Source: Candidatus Nitrosomarinus sp.
GTDB lineage: Archaea; Thermoproteota; Nitrososphaeria; Nitrososphaerales; Nitrosopumilaceae
Direction of reading: 5' to 3'
NCBI GenBank assembly: GCA_003702465.1
Contig: REGF01000069.1
Span: 1-5,263, forward strand
Length of the DNA stretch: 5,263 bases
Shown: positions 1 through 5,226 of the stretch, in pieces
Layout: every line of letters begins with the position of its first letter
Position numbering within the stretch: position 1 is the stretch's first letter
Made by a program: the position numbers and the translations under genes
The notes under the pieces: model-generated
Told to the model about the DNA's origin: nothing
Database searches by the model: none
Seen by the model: only the letters and a program-made list of their open reading frames with translations

Positions 1-687
1 TCAGGAATGTTAGAACCAGGTACTTCTTTTGAATGGACTGCTGAAAATGTTGGAGAATTTGCTTATTTTGATATGATTCATCCATGGATGCAAGGAACAA
101 TTATTGTACAAGATGGAGGAGATAAAATTCATTCTGAAAAAGAAACTCATACTGAAGAAGTAATTGAAGAACCAGTTAAAGAAGAAGTAATTGAAGAACC
201 AGTTAAAGAAGAAGTAATTGAAGAACCAGTTAAAGTAGAAGAAGTTATGAAAAATCTAGCAGTAGTTGAACAAGTTGTAGAAGAACCAGTTGCAGCACCT
301 CAAGAATCATCTGAAGAGGGTGGTGGTTGCCTAATTGCAACAGCAACATACGGCTCAGAACTAGCACCACAAGTCCAAATGCTTAGAGAAATTAGAGATA
401 ATCAATTACTACAAACAGAATCTGGCTCAGCATTTATGTCTGGATTTAACGAATTGTACTATTCCTTTAGTCCAACAATTGCAGACATGGAACGTGAAAG
501 TCCAGTGTTTAAAGAAATTGTAAAAGCTGGCTTAACTCCAATGCTTTCAACTTTGACAATTATGGAAAGTGCTGAATCTGAGTCAGAAGTCTTGGGACTT
601 GGACTTTCAGTAATTGCATTGAACTTGGGAATGTATCTAGGTATTCCAGCTGTTGTAATTGTTGGAATTAGAAAAGTAGTTTTTTAA
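1..687 (+). CDS. Cupredoxin-like surface protein with acidic repeat linker and CFI-box C-terminal domain (5' partial)
   Basis: The reading frame is open from base 1, so the ATG at 7 is an internal Met and the true start lies outside the window; 228 residues are visible. Numbering from the Met at base 7: residues 1-35 are the end of a cupredoxin fold, with the strand-loop-strand pattern YFDMIHPWMQGTIIV. His25 and Met28 sit where two type 1 copper ligands lie, but Asp22 replaces the Cys ligand. Residues about 36-105 are a Glu/Val/Pro-rich linker with three identical EEVIEEPVK units (50-76). A Gly triplet leads into Cys108 of a CFI-box (CLIATATYGSE), followed by a helical region and a hydrophobic end (about 195-226) that fits a membrane anchor. 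The family is common in ammonia-oxidising archaea and is inferred to be exported and membrane-anchored. Its function is unknown; with Cys missing, classical blue-copper electron transfer is doubtful. Confidence 0.85.
   Translation, partial: SGMLEPGTSFEWTAENVGEFAYFDMIHPWMQGTIIVQDGGDKIHSEKETHTEEVIEEPVKEEVIEEPVKEEVIEEPVKVEEVMKNLAVVEQVVEEPVAAPQESSEEGGGCLIATATYGSELAPQVQMLREIRDNQLLQTESGSAFMSGFNELYYSFSPTIADMERESPVFKEIVKAGLTPMLSTLTIMESAESESEVLGLGLSVIALNLGMYLGIPAVVIVGIRKVVF
154..234 (+). repeat. Three perfect 27-bp tandem repeats encoding EEVIEEPVK
   Basis: Units lie at 154-180, 181-207 and 208-234 and are identical at every base, including third codon positions. Each encodes the nonapeptide EEVIEEPVK in the frame of the surface protein. 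Degenerate relatives follow (VEEVMK, then VVEEPVA near 277-294), so the linker probably grew from an older repeat. Because 27 is a multiple of three, copy-number change keeps the frame and only alters linker length. Identity at silent positions suggests recent duplication by slippage or recombination. Confidence 0.97.
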
Positions 688-708
688 AACTGTAAATTAA
701 TAATTTTT
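678..708 (+). terminator. Possible U-tract terminator after the surface-protein gene
   Basis: A small inverted repeat (AGTTT at 678-682 with AAACT at 687-691) overlaps the stop codon, and T-runs occur at 680-685 and 704-708. Archaeal termination mainly needs a U-tract on the RNA, so one or both runs could end the transcript. The setting is AT-rich, which makes such runs easy to find by chance. Confidence 0.35.
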
Positions 709-712
709 GTAA

Positions 713-723
713 AATTATAAATC
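713..723 (+). promoter_or_regulatory. Candidate TATA box for the isocitrate lyase-family gene
   Basis: AATTATAAATC is a good archaeal TATA-like element centred about 33 bases before the ATG at 752. A start site some 25-27 nt downstream would give a leader of only a few bases, in line with the lack of a Shine-Dalgarno sequence before this gene. Confidence 0.45.
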
Positions 724-751
724 ATAAATAATTCAAAAAAAATAGTTACTT

Positions 752-1618
752 ATGAAAAAATTATCCAGTATGATAAAGTCAAAAAAACCTCTTGTCATTC
801 CAGGCGTGTATGATGCAATAGGAGCTAAAATTGCTGAAAAAGTAGGATTTGATGCAATGTTTCAAACTGGATATGGAACTTCAGCAACATTGTTTGGAAT
901 GCCAGATTATGGATTTATTGGTGCAACAGAAACAGTTGATAATGCAAGGAGAATTTCAAATGCAATTTCAGTTCCTCTTATTGTTGATTCAGATACAGGT
1001 TATGGAAATGCATTAAGTGTTTGGAAATTAGTTAAAGAATTAGAGTCTGCAGGTGCTGCAGGAATTTTTCTAGAAGATCAAAAATGGCCTAAAAGATGCG
1101 GACATATGCAAGGGAAAGATGTAATATCTCAAGAAGAATATACTGAAAAACTTGGTGCAGCAATTGATGCACGTGAAAATAAAGATTTCATAATTGTAGC
1201 TAGAACAGATTCAAGAGCAACAGAAGGATTAGATAAAGCAATTGAAAGAGGGCTTCAAAATAAAAAAACAGGTGCAGATGCAGTGTTTATTGAAGCACCA
1301 AGATCATTAGATGAAATGAAAAGGATAGGAAAAGAAATCAAAGCTCCACTAGTTGCAAATATGATTGAGGGTGGTGCTACACCAATTAATTCTGCTCAAA
1401 CTCTGAGTAAAATTGGATTTAACATAATTCTATATCCTTTATCAGTATTATTTGCAAATACTTTTGCAACAATGAATATTTTACAAGAATTAAAAAATAC
1501 TGGAACTACTTCAAAATACAAACAAAAAGTAGTAAATTTTGATCAATTCAATAATTTAGTTGAATTAGATAAATTCAAAAAAATGGAAACAAAATACAAA
1601 TTTTCAAAAATAAAATAA
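752..1618 (+). CDS. Isocitrate lyase/PEP mutase superfamily protein
   Basis: The 288-residue product has the length and motif order of the small members of this TIM-barrel superfamily, which cleave or form C-C or P-C bonds in 2-oxo or 2-hydroxy acids such as 2-methylisocitrate, oxaloacetate or dimethylmalate. Visible motifs are PGVYDAIGAKIAE at 17-29, the Mg-binding acidic motif VDSDTGYGN (Asp79, Asp81), FLEDQ (Glu108), the KRCGH loop (114-118) whose Cys116 is the catalytic acid of lyases, ARTDS (150-154) and NMIEGGATP (203-211). The KRCGH Cys argues for lyase rather than PEP phosphonomutase chemistry. NMxEGG resembles the petal-death-protein/carboxyphosphonate-mutase-like branch more than PrpB, where NxxEFG is usual, so I do not call it prpB. 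The product lacks a signal peptide and should be cytosolic. It faces the Alba gene tail to tail with a 21-bp gap. Confidence 0.88.
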   Translation: MKKLSSMIKSKKPLVIPGVYDAIGAKIAEKVGFDAMFQTGYGTSATLFGMPDYGFIGATETVDNARRISNAISVPLIVDSDTGYGNALSVWKLVKELESAGAAGIFLEDQKWPKRCGHMQGKDVISQEEYTEKLGAAIDARENKDFIIVARTDSRATEGLDKAIERGLQNKKTGADAVFIEAPRSLDEMKRIGKEIKAPLVANMIEGGATPINSAQTLSKIGFNIILYPLSVLFANTFATMNILQELKNTGTTSKYKQKVVNFDQFNNLVELDKFKKMETKYKFSKIK

Positions 1619-1622
1619 AAAA
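1606..1622 (-). terminator. Poly-U terminator for the Alba gene, overlapping the facing gene's 3' end
   Basis: Read on the minus strand this is T6-A-T4-A-T5, starting about 17 bases past the Alba stop codon. Such repeated U-tracts are the usual intrinsic terminator in archaea. It covers the last codons and stop codon (1616-1618) of the facing lyase-family gene. Confidence 0.55.
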
Positions 1623-1639
1623 TTTCAAGTAAAGTACGA

Positions 1640-1927
1640 TTAAGGTTCGTTTCTCTTTACTTCAATTTCTATTGTTGAAACATTTCGGGTTCTACCATCT
1701 TCAGATTCTAAGGATTCTGAATCAATTTTGATATTTCCAATGGAATATCCGGCATTTTCAGTTTTTCGTGCAACTATTTGTGCTACATCTACTGCACGAC
1801 CGATACTGAGTCCCCGAGCTTTGATGTTTACGGATGGTACATTTGCTAATTGAATTAGCGTCGATGTTACATATGCCATCAATGGTTTTTTACCAATGAA
1901 TATGGTGTCTCTTGTTTCAGTGGACAT
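1640..1927 (-). CDS. albA: DNA/RNA-binding protein Alba
   Basis: The 95-residue product matches Alba (Sac10b/Sso10b) throughout: TIFIGKKPLMAYVTS at 8-22 with the Lys13-Lys14 pair that corresponds to the nucleic-acid-binding Lys16/Lys17 of Sso10b, IKARGLSIGRAVDVAQIV at 35-52, then a beta-hairpin region and a final strand ending VSTIEIEVKR. Alba dimers coat and bridge DNA and bind RNA; in crenarchaea binding is weakened by acetylation of the N-terminal Lys. The ATG at 1927 gives the normal family length with only a seven-residue tail before the first strand. A TATA-like element about 27 bases upstream points to a leaderless or nearly leaderless mRNA. The gene stands alone, divergent from the HEAT-repeat gene across 111 bases and convergent with the lyase-family gene. 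Confidence 0.96.
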   Translation of the reverse strand: MSTETRDTIFIGKKPLMAYVTSTLIQLANVPSVNIKARGLSIGRAVDVAQIVARKTENAGYSIGNIKIDSESLESEDGRTRNVSTIEIEVKRNEP

Positions 1928-1950
1928 GCATCATATAGTATTTAACGATA

Positions 1951-1958
1951 ATTTAAAG
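1951..1958 (-). promoter_or_regulatory. Candidate TATA box for albA
   Basis: On the minus strand this reads CTTTAAAT, centred about 27 bases before the Alba ATG. That spacing would put the transcription start at or within a few bases of the start codon. A purine/A-rich stretch upstream could act as a BRE, but I cannot define it. It lies in the 111-base divergent region shared with the HEAT gene. Confidence 0.5.
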
Positions 1959-2006
1959 TTAAAATGAATTTTTTCTCAAAATTATGAAAAATACAAAAAA
2001 TCTAGG

Positions 2007-2015
2007 ATTATTAAC
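2007..2015 (+). promoter_or_regulatory. Weak TATA-like element before the HEAT-repeat gene
   Basis: ATTATTAAC is centred about 28 bases before the TTG start at 2039, the spacing expected for a leaderless archaeal message. The match to a TATA box is weak and the region is AT-rich, so this rests mostly on position. Confidence 0.28.
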
Positions 2016-2038
2016 TTCAAAATTTAATTTATGATAAG

Positions 2039-2575
2039 TTGGAAAATATTTTAGAAATTTTAGAAACAGGAGAAAGTCAGAAAAAAATTGAAATTTTAGA
2101 AACTCTACATGATACAGATAATTTGAAAATATTACAACAAATTATTTCAAGATTAAATGATGATAGTATTCAAGTTAGAGGTGAAGCATTTAATGCGCTT
2201 TTATTAAATTCAAATGATATCACAAAAATTTTAATTAAAAATCTTGAATCTACAAATAAAAATATCAAAGGTTTTACATCTCTAGTATTAGCTAATAGAA
2301 ATGAAAAAAGTGCAATTCCAGAAATAATGAAAATTGTAAATGATAAACATGAGAGAGTCAGATCTTGTGCCATTGGAGCATTAGGATATCTTAAAGCAGA
2401 AAATATTTCAGAAATTGTTTTAAAATTAATTTCAGATCCAAGTTTGGAAGTACAAATTAGTGCATTAAATACAGCAATTCAAACAAAAATTTCAATTCCA
2501 GAACAAAAAATTAAAGAAATATCAAAAAATAATGATTTTCAAATACAAAATCTGTTGTTAAAATTAAAAAAATAA
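2039..2575 (+). CDS. Small HEAT-repeat (PBS-lyase-type) protein
   Basis: The 178-residue product is all helical in character and built from repeats of about 31 residues: around 28-58 (LQQIISRLNDDSIQVRGEAF), 60-90, 92-122 (IPEIMKIVNDKHERVRSCAI, then GALGYL) and 123-150 (VLKLISDPSLEVQISAL). The D-x-x-x-x-V-R and A-x-x-A-L pattern is that of PBS-lyase HEAT-like repeats, which form curved protein-binding solenoids. There is no signal peptide or membrane segment, so it is probably a cytosolic scaffold; the partner is unknown. The start is TTG: the nearby ATG at 2031 is out of frame and hits a stop after seven codons, and the first in-frame Met is near residue 97, inside the repeats. An in-frame TAA at 2012 limits upstream extension. 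The stop codon lies one base from the tRNA gene on the other strand. Confidence 0.8.
   Translation: MENILEILETGESQKKIEILETLHDTDNLKILQQIISRLNDDSIQVRGEAFNALLLNSNDITKILIKNLESTNKNIKGFTSLVLANRNEKSAIPEIMKIVNDKHERVRSCAIGALGYLKAENISEIVLKLISDPSLEVQISALNTAIQTKISIPEQKIKEISKNNDFQIQNLLLKLKK
2559..2572 (-). terminator. Poly-U terminator downstream of tRNA-Ala
   Basis: On the minus strand, four bases past the tRNA discriminator base, the sequence contains a run of seven T followed by AATTT. This is a suitable archaeal U-tract terminator and lies within the last Lys-rich codons of the facing HEAT-repeat gene. Confidence 0.5.
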
Positions 2576-2576
2576 G

Positions 2577-2650
2577 TGGACCGAAAGGGATTTGAACCCT
2601 TGATCCGATGCATGCCATGCACCTATCCTACCAGACTAGACGACCGGCCC
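2577..2650 (-). tRNA. tRNA-Ala, anticodon GGC
   Basis: The 74-base minus-strand sequence folds as a complete cloverleaf. The acceptor GGGCCGG pairs with TCGGTCC and includes the G3:U70 wobble that marks alanine tRNAs; the discriminator is A73. The D stem is GTCT/GGAT with A14, G15 and GG in the loop. The anticodon stem GGTGC/GCATC closes the loop ATGGCAT, giving anticodon GGC after T33, which reads GCC and GCU. The variable loop is GGATC, and the T arm is AAGGG-TTCAAAT-CCCTT. There is no intron and CCA is not encoded, so it is added by the CCA-adding enzyme. Its 3' end faces the HEAT-repeat gene with a single base between. Confidence 0.96.
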
Positions 2651-2653
2651 AAT

Positions 2654-2669
2654 AATCAGAATTCTGATT
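2654..2669. repeat. Perfect 16-bp palindrome just upstream of tRNA-Ala
   Basis: AATCAGAATTCTGATT is its own reverse complement. It begins four bases before the mature 5' end of the tRNA. It lies between a TATA-like stretch (2673-2681) and the expected start site, so it could be a protein-binding site or a short hairpin. Function is unknown and chance is possible in AT-rich DNA. Confidence 0.6.
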
Positions 2670-2672
2670 GAA

Positions 2673-2681
2673 TAATATTTT
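2673..2681 (-). promoter_or_regulatory. Candidate TATA box for tRNA-Ala
   Basis: On the minus strand this reads AAAATATTA, centred about 27 bases before tRNA position 1. The spacing suggests transcription starts very near the mature 5' end. The match is only moderate. Confidence 0.35.
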
Positions 2682-2739
2682 GTAAATTGGTTATTAACGT
2701 TTAGCGATTAATTATTGAAAATAATTGAAACTAACACAA

Positions 2740-2749
2740 TATATTTAAG
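2740..2749 (+). promoter_or_regulatory. TATA box for the FNR-like gene
   Basis: TATATTTAAG is one of the best TATA-like elements in the window, centred about 30 bases before the ATG at 2774. The implied start site would leave a leader of roughly four bases. It may drive the FNR-like gene and possibly the genes after it. Confidence 0.55.
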
Positions 2750-2773
2750 ATTCAATATGATGGATGAATTATC

Positions 2774-3619
2774 ATGGTAGTAGACAATAAAGCAACTGTT
2801 ACTTATGTTCAATTATTAAAAGAGGATCTACTTGTTATGAGAATTGTACCAAAAGATGGTCCAGTTCCAGATTATGAAGCAGGACAATTTCTCACATTAG
2901 GATTACCAAATCCATTAGATGGTGGAAAAATTGTCAGAAGAGCATATTCAATTGCTTCACATCCTGAAAATAAAGATTATATCGAATTTGTAATCAGATG
3001 GGTTAGAAAACCACTTCCAGGTAGATTAACTACACAATTATTTAATGTAAAAGAAGGTGATGAAATTCTTTGGCTAAAACCAGCTGGTAAAGCATTATCA
3101 ATCAGCCAAGAATTACCAAATGGCGAAAAAGATACAAGAAGAATTGTCTGCATTGGCGGTGGAACTGGATTGGCACCATTTGTCAGTTTTGCACAGCATC
3201 TTCATGATACAAATGACAAACGAGAGATCGTCGTTTTGCATGGTGCAAGTTATGTTGATGAGTTAAGTTACAAAGATTTGCTAACAGGTCTAGAAAACGA
3301 AAGTATTGAACGTGGAAAAGATGATTGGAATTTCAAATACAGTGCAGCTATCAGTAGACCACAAGAATGGTTTAACAGAAGTTGGGCAGGTCAAGTTGGT
3401 AGAGTTGAGACATTTCTAAGACCTAGAGATAATGGATTATCACCATTAGAAGAGTTAGTAGGAGGAAAAATCACAAAAGAAAATACAATTTTCTATGTAT
3501 GTGGATGGCAAGGAACAATTGATGGGGTAATGGACTTTTTAAATCCTAAAGGATTTGTAACTGAACACGATAAACGTGAAGATGGCACTTTTGAAGTAAA
3601 GTATGAATCATACGGATAG
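2774..3619 (+). CDS. Ferredoxin-NADP reductase-like FAD/NAD(P)-binding oxidoreductase
   Basis: The 281-residue product has the two-domain FNR layout. The N-terminal beta-barrel carries the flavin motif RRAYSIAS (55-62, RxYS type) and a second FAD-contact segment GRLTTQLF (83-90). The C-terminal NAD(P) domain has IVCIGGGTGLAPF (124-136), VVLHGAS (153-159) and YVCGWQGTIDGV (241-252), whose Cys243 is the family's conserved nicotinamide-side Cys. Such enzymes pass electrons between NADPH and ferredoxin or flavodoxin in the cytosol. The protein is somewhat longer than bacterial Fpr (about 250 residues), the extra sequence lying around 181-236. Cofactor preference and the electron partner cannot be read from the sequence. 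The ATG at 2774 is chosen because it is the first in frame after the TATA box; the ATGs at 2757, 2760 and 2764 are in other frames. Confidence 0.9.
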   Translation: MVVDNKATVTYVQLLKEDLLVMRIVPKDGPVPDYEAGQFLTLGLPNPLDGGKIVRRAYSIASHPENKDYIEFVIRWVRKPLPGRLTTQLFNVKEGDEILWLKPAGKALSISQELPNGEKDTRRIVCIGGGTGLAPFVSFAQHLHDTNDKREIVVLHGASYVDELSYKDLLTGLENESIERGKDDWNFKYSAAISRPQEWFNRSWAGQVGRVETFLRPRDNGLSPLEELVGGKITKENTIFYVCGWQGTIDGVMDFLNPKGFVTEHDKREDGTFEVKYESYG

Positions 3620-3671
3620 GCATCAGTAAAAAATTAATCATTGAAATATGAGAATTAATTAGAAATCATAA

Positions 3672-4271
3672 TTGACTACAGCACTATATCTTGCACATCT
3701 AAATCCCGTAACAAATGCTCATGTAGAGATAATTAAGGAATTGAAAAAAGAGGCAGATATTGTAAAAGTGATGCCAGTGATTTTCAAATATGAAAATAGA
3801 GAAGTAAATAGTAAGAGTTTCCCATTTAATTTTGAAACTAGAAAAAAAATGCTTGAAGCCATTTTTGGAGATTCAATAAAAATTACTGATGATTATGCAT
3901 TTTTAGCTCCATTCAAAAAATATCTTCCCCCACTTGTTAGAAGAAAATCATGGAAATTAAGAAAGCAAATTCTTAATGGAGTTGAAGGAGACTATTTTTC
4001 ATATACAGGAGACAAGGCTGAAGGGTACATGTTGAAACTATATCGATTAAACCCCAAGATTGGAGAAAGGAAATCTCTTTCAGCTGCATCAGTCAAAGAA
4101 AAATTGTATAATTCAGCATTAGAAAAAAAATCTAATTGGAAAGAAGACGTTCCAGAACAAATTGTAAGTATAATTGAGCAAGAATGGAAAACAGTTGAAA
4201 AATTTGCTGACCAAGAAGATCAAACTACAAGAATTGTAGGTATGAAATTTCCTAAAGAAGGGTATTCATAA
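3672..4271 (+). CDS. Divergent HxGH-type nucleotidyltransferase (cytidylyltransferase/NMNAT-like fold)
   Basis: The first beta strand and loop, ALYLAHLNPVTNAHVEII (4-21), match the N-terminal signature of the nucleotidyltransferase superfamily that includes CoaD (TNGH) and archaeal NMN adenylyltransferase (HNGH), but the motif reads TNAH (14-17), with Ala for Gly. Near the C-terminus RKSLSAASVKEKL (133-145) sits where ISxxxxR binds the triphosphate, with Lys142 for Arg. These enzymes transfer AMP or CMP from an NTP to a phosphorylated substrate. The middle has a basic stretch (LVRRKSWKLRK, 88-98) and YTGDKAEG (111-118). The substrate is unknown; NMN or phosphopantetheine adenylylation is possible but not shown. 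The start must be TTG at 3672: the codon just before is TAA and the next in-frame Met (34) comes after the active-site motif. It follows the FNR-like gene by 52 bases. Confidence 0.75.
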   Translation: MTTALYLAHLNPVTNAHVEIIKELKKEADIVKVMPVIFKYENREVNSKSFPFNFETRKKMLEAIFGDSIKITDDYAFLAPFKKYLPPLVRRKSWKLRKQILNGVEGDYFSYTGDKAEGYMLKLYRLNPKIGERKSLSAASVKEKLYNSALEKKSNWKEDVPEQIVSIIEQEWKTVEKFADQEDQTTRIVGMKFPKEGYS

Positions 4272-4293
4272 TAAATAGAGATTAATACACATT

Positions 4294-4300
4294 GAGTGAT
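4294..4300 (+). promoter_or_regulatory. Possible Shine-Dalgarno site for ilvE
   Basis: GAGTGAT resembles GGAGGTGAT, the complement of the usual archaeal 16S rRNA 3' end, with eight bases to the ATG. It would only be used if the mRNA starts upstream of here, for example by readthrough from the nucleotidyltransferase gene. Confidence 0.4.
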
Positions 4301-4307
4301 TTTTTTT
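4300..4307 (+). terminator. T8 tract directly before the ilvE start codon
   Basis: Eight consecutive T lie two bases before the ilvE ATG and 29 bases after the nucleotidyltransferase stop codon. A U-tract like this can end archaeal transcripts, which would split the upstream genes from ilvE. It could equally be an untranslated spacer within one message. Confidence 0.35.
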
Positions 4308-4308
4308 C

Positions 4309-5226
4309 ATGGGACTTCCACTTTCAAAATATGTATGGTTTGATGGAAAGTATGTTGCTACAGAAAAAGCAAAAGTCCCAATTACAACACATGCAATTCA
4401 TTATGGAACATCAATTTTTGAAGGAATTAGGGCTTACTGGAATGGAAAAAATCTACACATATTCAGATTAGATGAACATGTTAAAAGATTTAGAAAATCA
4501 GGACAATTTTATGATATTTCACTAAATTTTACAGATAAAGAAATTTCAGATGCAATTATTGGTATTTGTAAAAAAAATAAAATAAAAAAATCATGCTACA
4601 TTAGACCATTTTATTTTGTTGGAGATTATGGAATTAATTTACATGTGACAAAAAAGGCTCCAACTAACGTTGCAATTTTTACATTCCCATTTGGAGACTT
4701 GTTTAACAAAAATGGAATTACAGCAAGTGTTGTTTCATGGAGAAAATTTTCAGATAATTCTACACCAACTCAAGCAAAGATGGGAGGAAATTATCTTAAT
4801 TCAATAATTGCAACTCAAGAAGCAAAAAGAAATGGAGTAGATGAAGCAATTTTGCTTGATCAAGATGGAAATGTTAGTGAAGCACCAGGTGAGAATATTT
4901 TCATAGTTAAAGATGGACAATTAATCACCCCATCATTATCATCATCAGCATTAGAAGGAATTACTCGAGATGCCATTATCAAAATTGGTAAAGATTTAGA
5001 CATTGATGTAATTGAAAGAGATTTCAAAAGAAGTGAGTTATTGATGTCAGAAGAAATTTTTCTTACAGGCACTGCTGCAGAGATTACACCAGTTATTTCA
5101 ATGGATTCAAAGAAAATAGGTTCAGGAAAACCAGGAGATATTACAAAGAAAATGATGCAAGAATATCTCGACATCGTAATGAATAAAAATATTGATTATT
5201 CTCATTGGTTAACTGAGGTCTATTAA
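4309..5226 (+). CDS. ilvE: Branched-chain amino acid aminotransferase
   Basis: The 305-residue product is a fold-type IV PLP enzyme of the usual IlvE length. Motifs in order are HYGTSIFEGIRAY (31-43), typical of branched-chain aminotransferases; YIRPF (97-101); AKMGGNYLNS (156-165) with Lys157 as the PLP Schiff-base residue; DEAILLDQDG (178-187); SEAPGENIF (190-198) with Glu191, which contacts the pyridine nitrogen; LEGITRD (215-221); and GTAAEITPV (254-262), which helps hold the cofactor phosphate. It moves the amino group between glutamate/2-oxoglutarate and leucine, isoleucine or valine, the last step of their synthesis, in the cytosol. D-amino acid transaminase and aminodeoxychorismate lyase share the fold, but the EGIRAY motif and length favour IlvE. 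The ATG at 4309 places the first strand (YVWFDGKYV) as in the family. The next gene begins at the base after the stop. Confidence 0.94.
   Translation: MGLPLSKYVWFDGKYVATEKAKVPITTHAIHYGTSIFEGIRAYWNGKNLHIFRLDEHVKRFRKSGQFYDISLNFTDKEISDAIIGICKKNKIKKSCYIRPFYFVGDYGINLHVTKKAPTNVAIFTFPFGDLFNKNGITASVVSWRKFSDNSTPTQAKMGGNYLNSIIATQEAKRNGVDEAILLDQDGNVSEAPGENIFIVKDGQLITPSLSSSALEGITRDAIIKIGKDLDIDVIERDFKRSELLMSEEIFLTGTAAEITPVISMDSKKIGSGKPGDITKKMMQEYLDIVMNKNIDYSHWLTEVY
5215..5219 (+). promoter_or_regulatory. Shine-Dalgarno site inside the end of ilvE for the next gene
   Basis: GAGGT matches the core of the archaeal Shine-Dalgarno consensus GGAGGTGAT and lies seven bases before the TTG at 5227. It supports TTG as a real start and translation of the downstream gene from the ilvE message. 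Confidence 0.6.

Noticed and set aside
7..9. ATG as start of the first protein
   Set aside because: The frame is open to base 1 and the protein begins in the middle of a cupredoxin domain, so this Met is internal.
154..234. CRISPR-like array
   Set aside because: The 27-bp units follow each other with no spacers and lie in frame in a coding region.
2031..2054. ATG as start of the HEAT-repeat gene
   Set aside because: It is out of frame with the HEAT protein and stops after seven codons.
2170..2373. Minus-strand open frame of 67 codons
   Set aside because: It lies wholly inside the HEAT-repeat gene on the other strand and shows no recognisable motif.
2606..2622. Palindromic-looking GATGCATGCCATGCAC
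   Set aside because: It is the anticodon arm of tRNA-Ala.
2714..2726. 13-base match ATTGAAAATAATT shared with 5226-5238
   Set aside because: It is AT-only apart from one G, and the second copy is coding sequence; chance is the simplest explanation.
2710..2726. AATTATT/AATAATT inverted repeat before the FNR-like gene
   Set aside because: It has a seven-base A/T-only stem with a three-base loop; it is weak and expected by chance in this base composition.
2757..2780. Short upstream ORF (MMDELSW) overlapping the FNR-like start
   Set aside because: The TATA box predicts transcription starting downstream of its ATG, so it is probably not in the mRNA.
4860..5174. Minus-strand open frame of 104 codons
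   Set aside because: It lies inside ilvE, whose conserved motifs explain the sequence; the shadow frame is Ser/Ile-rich with no family pattern.
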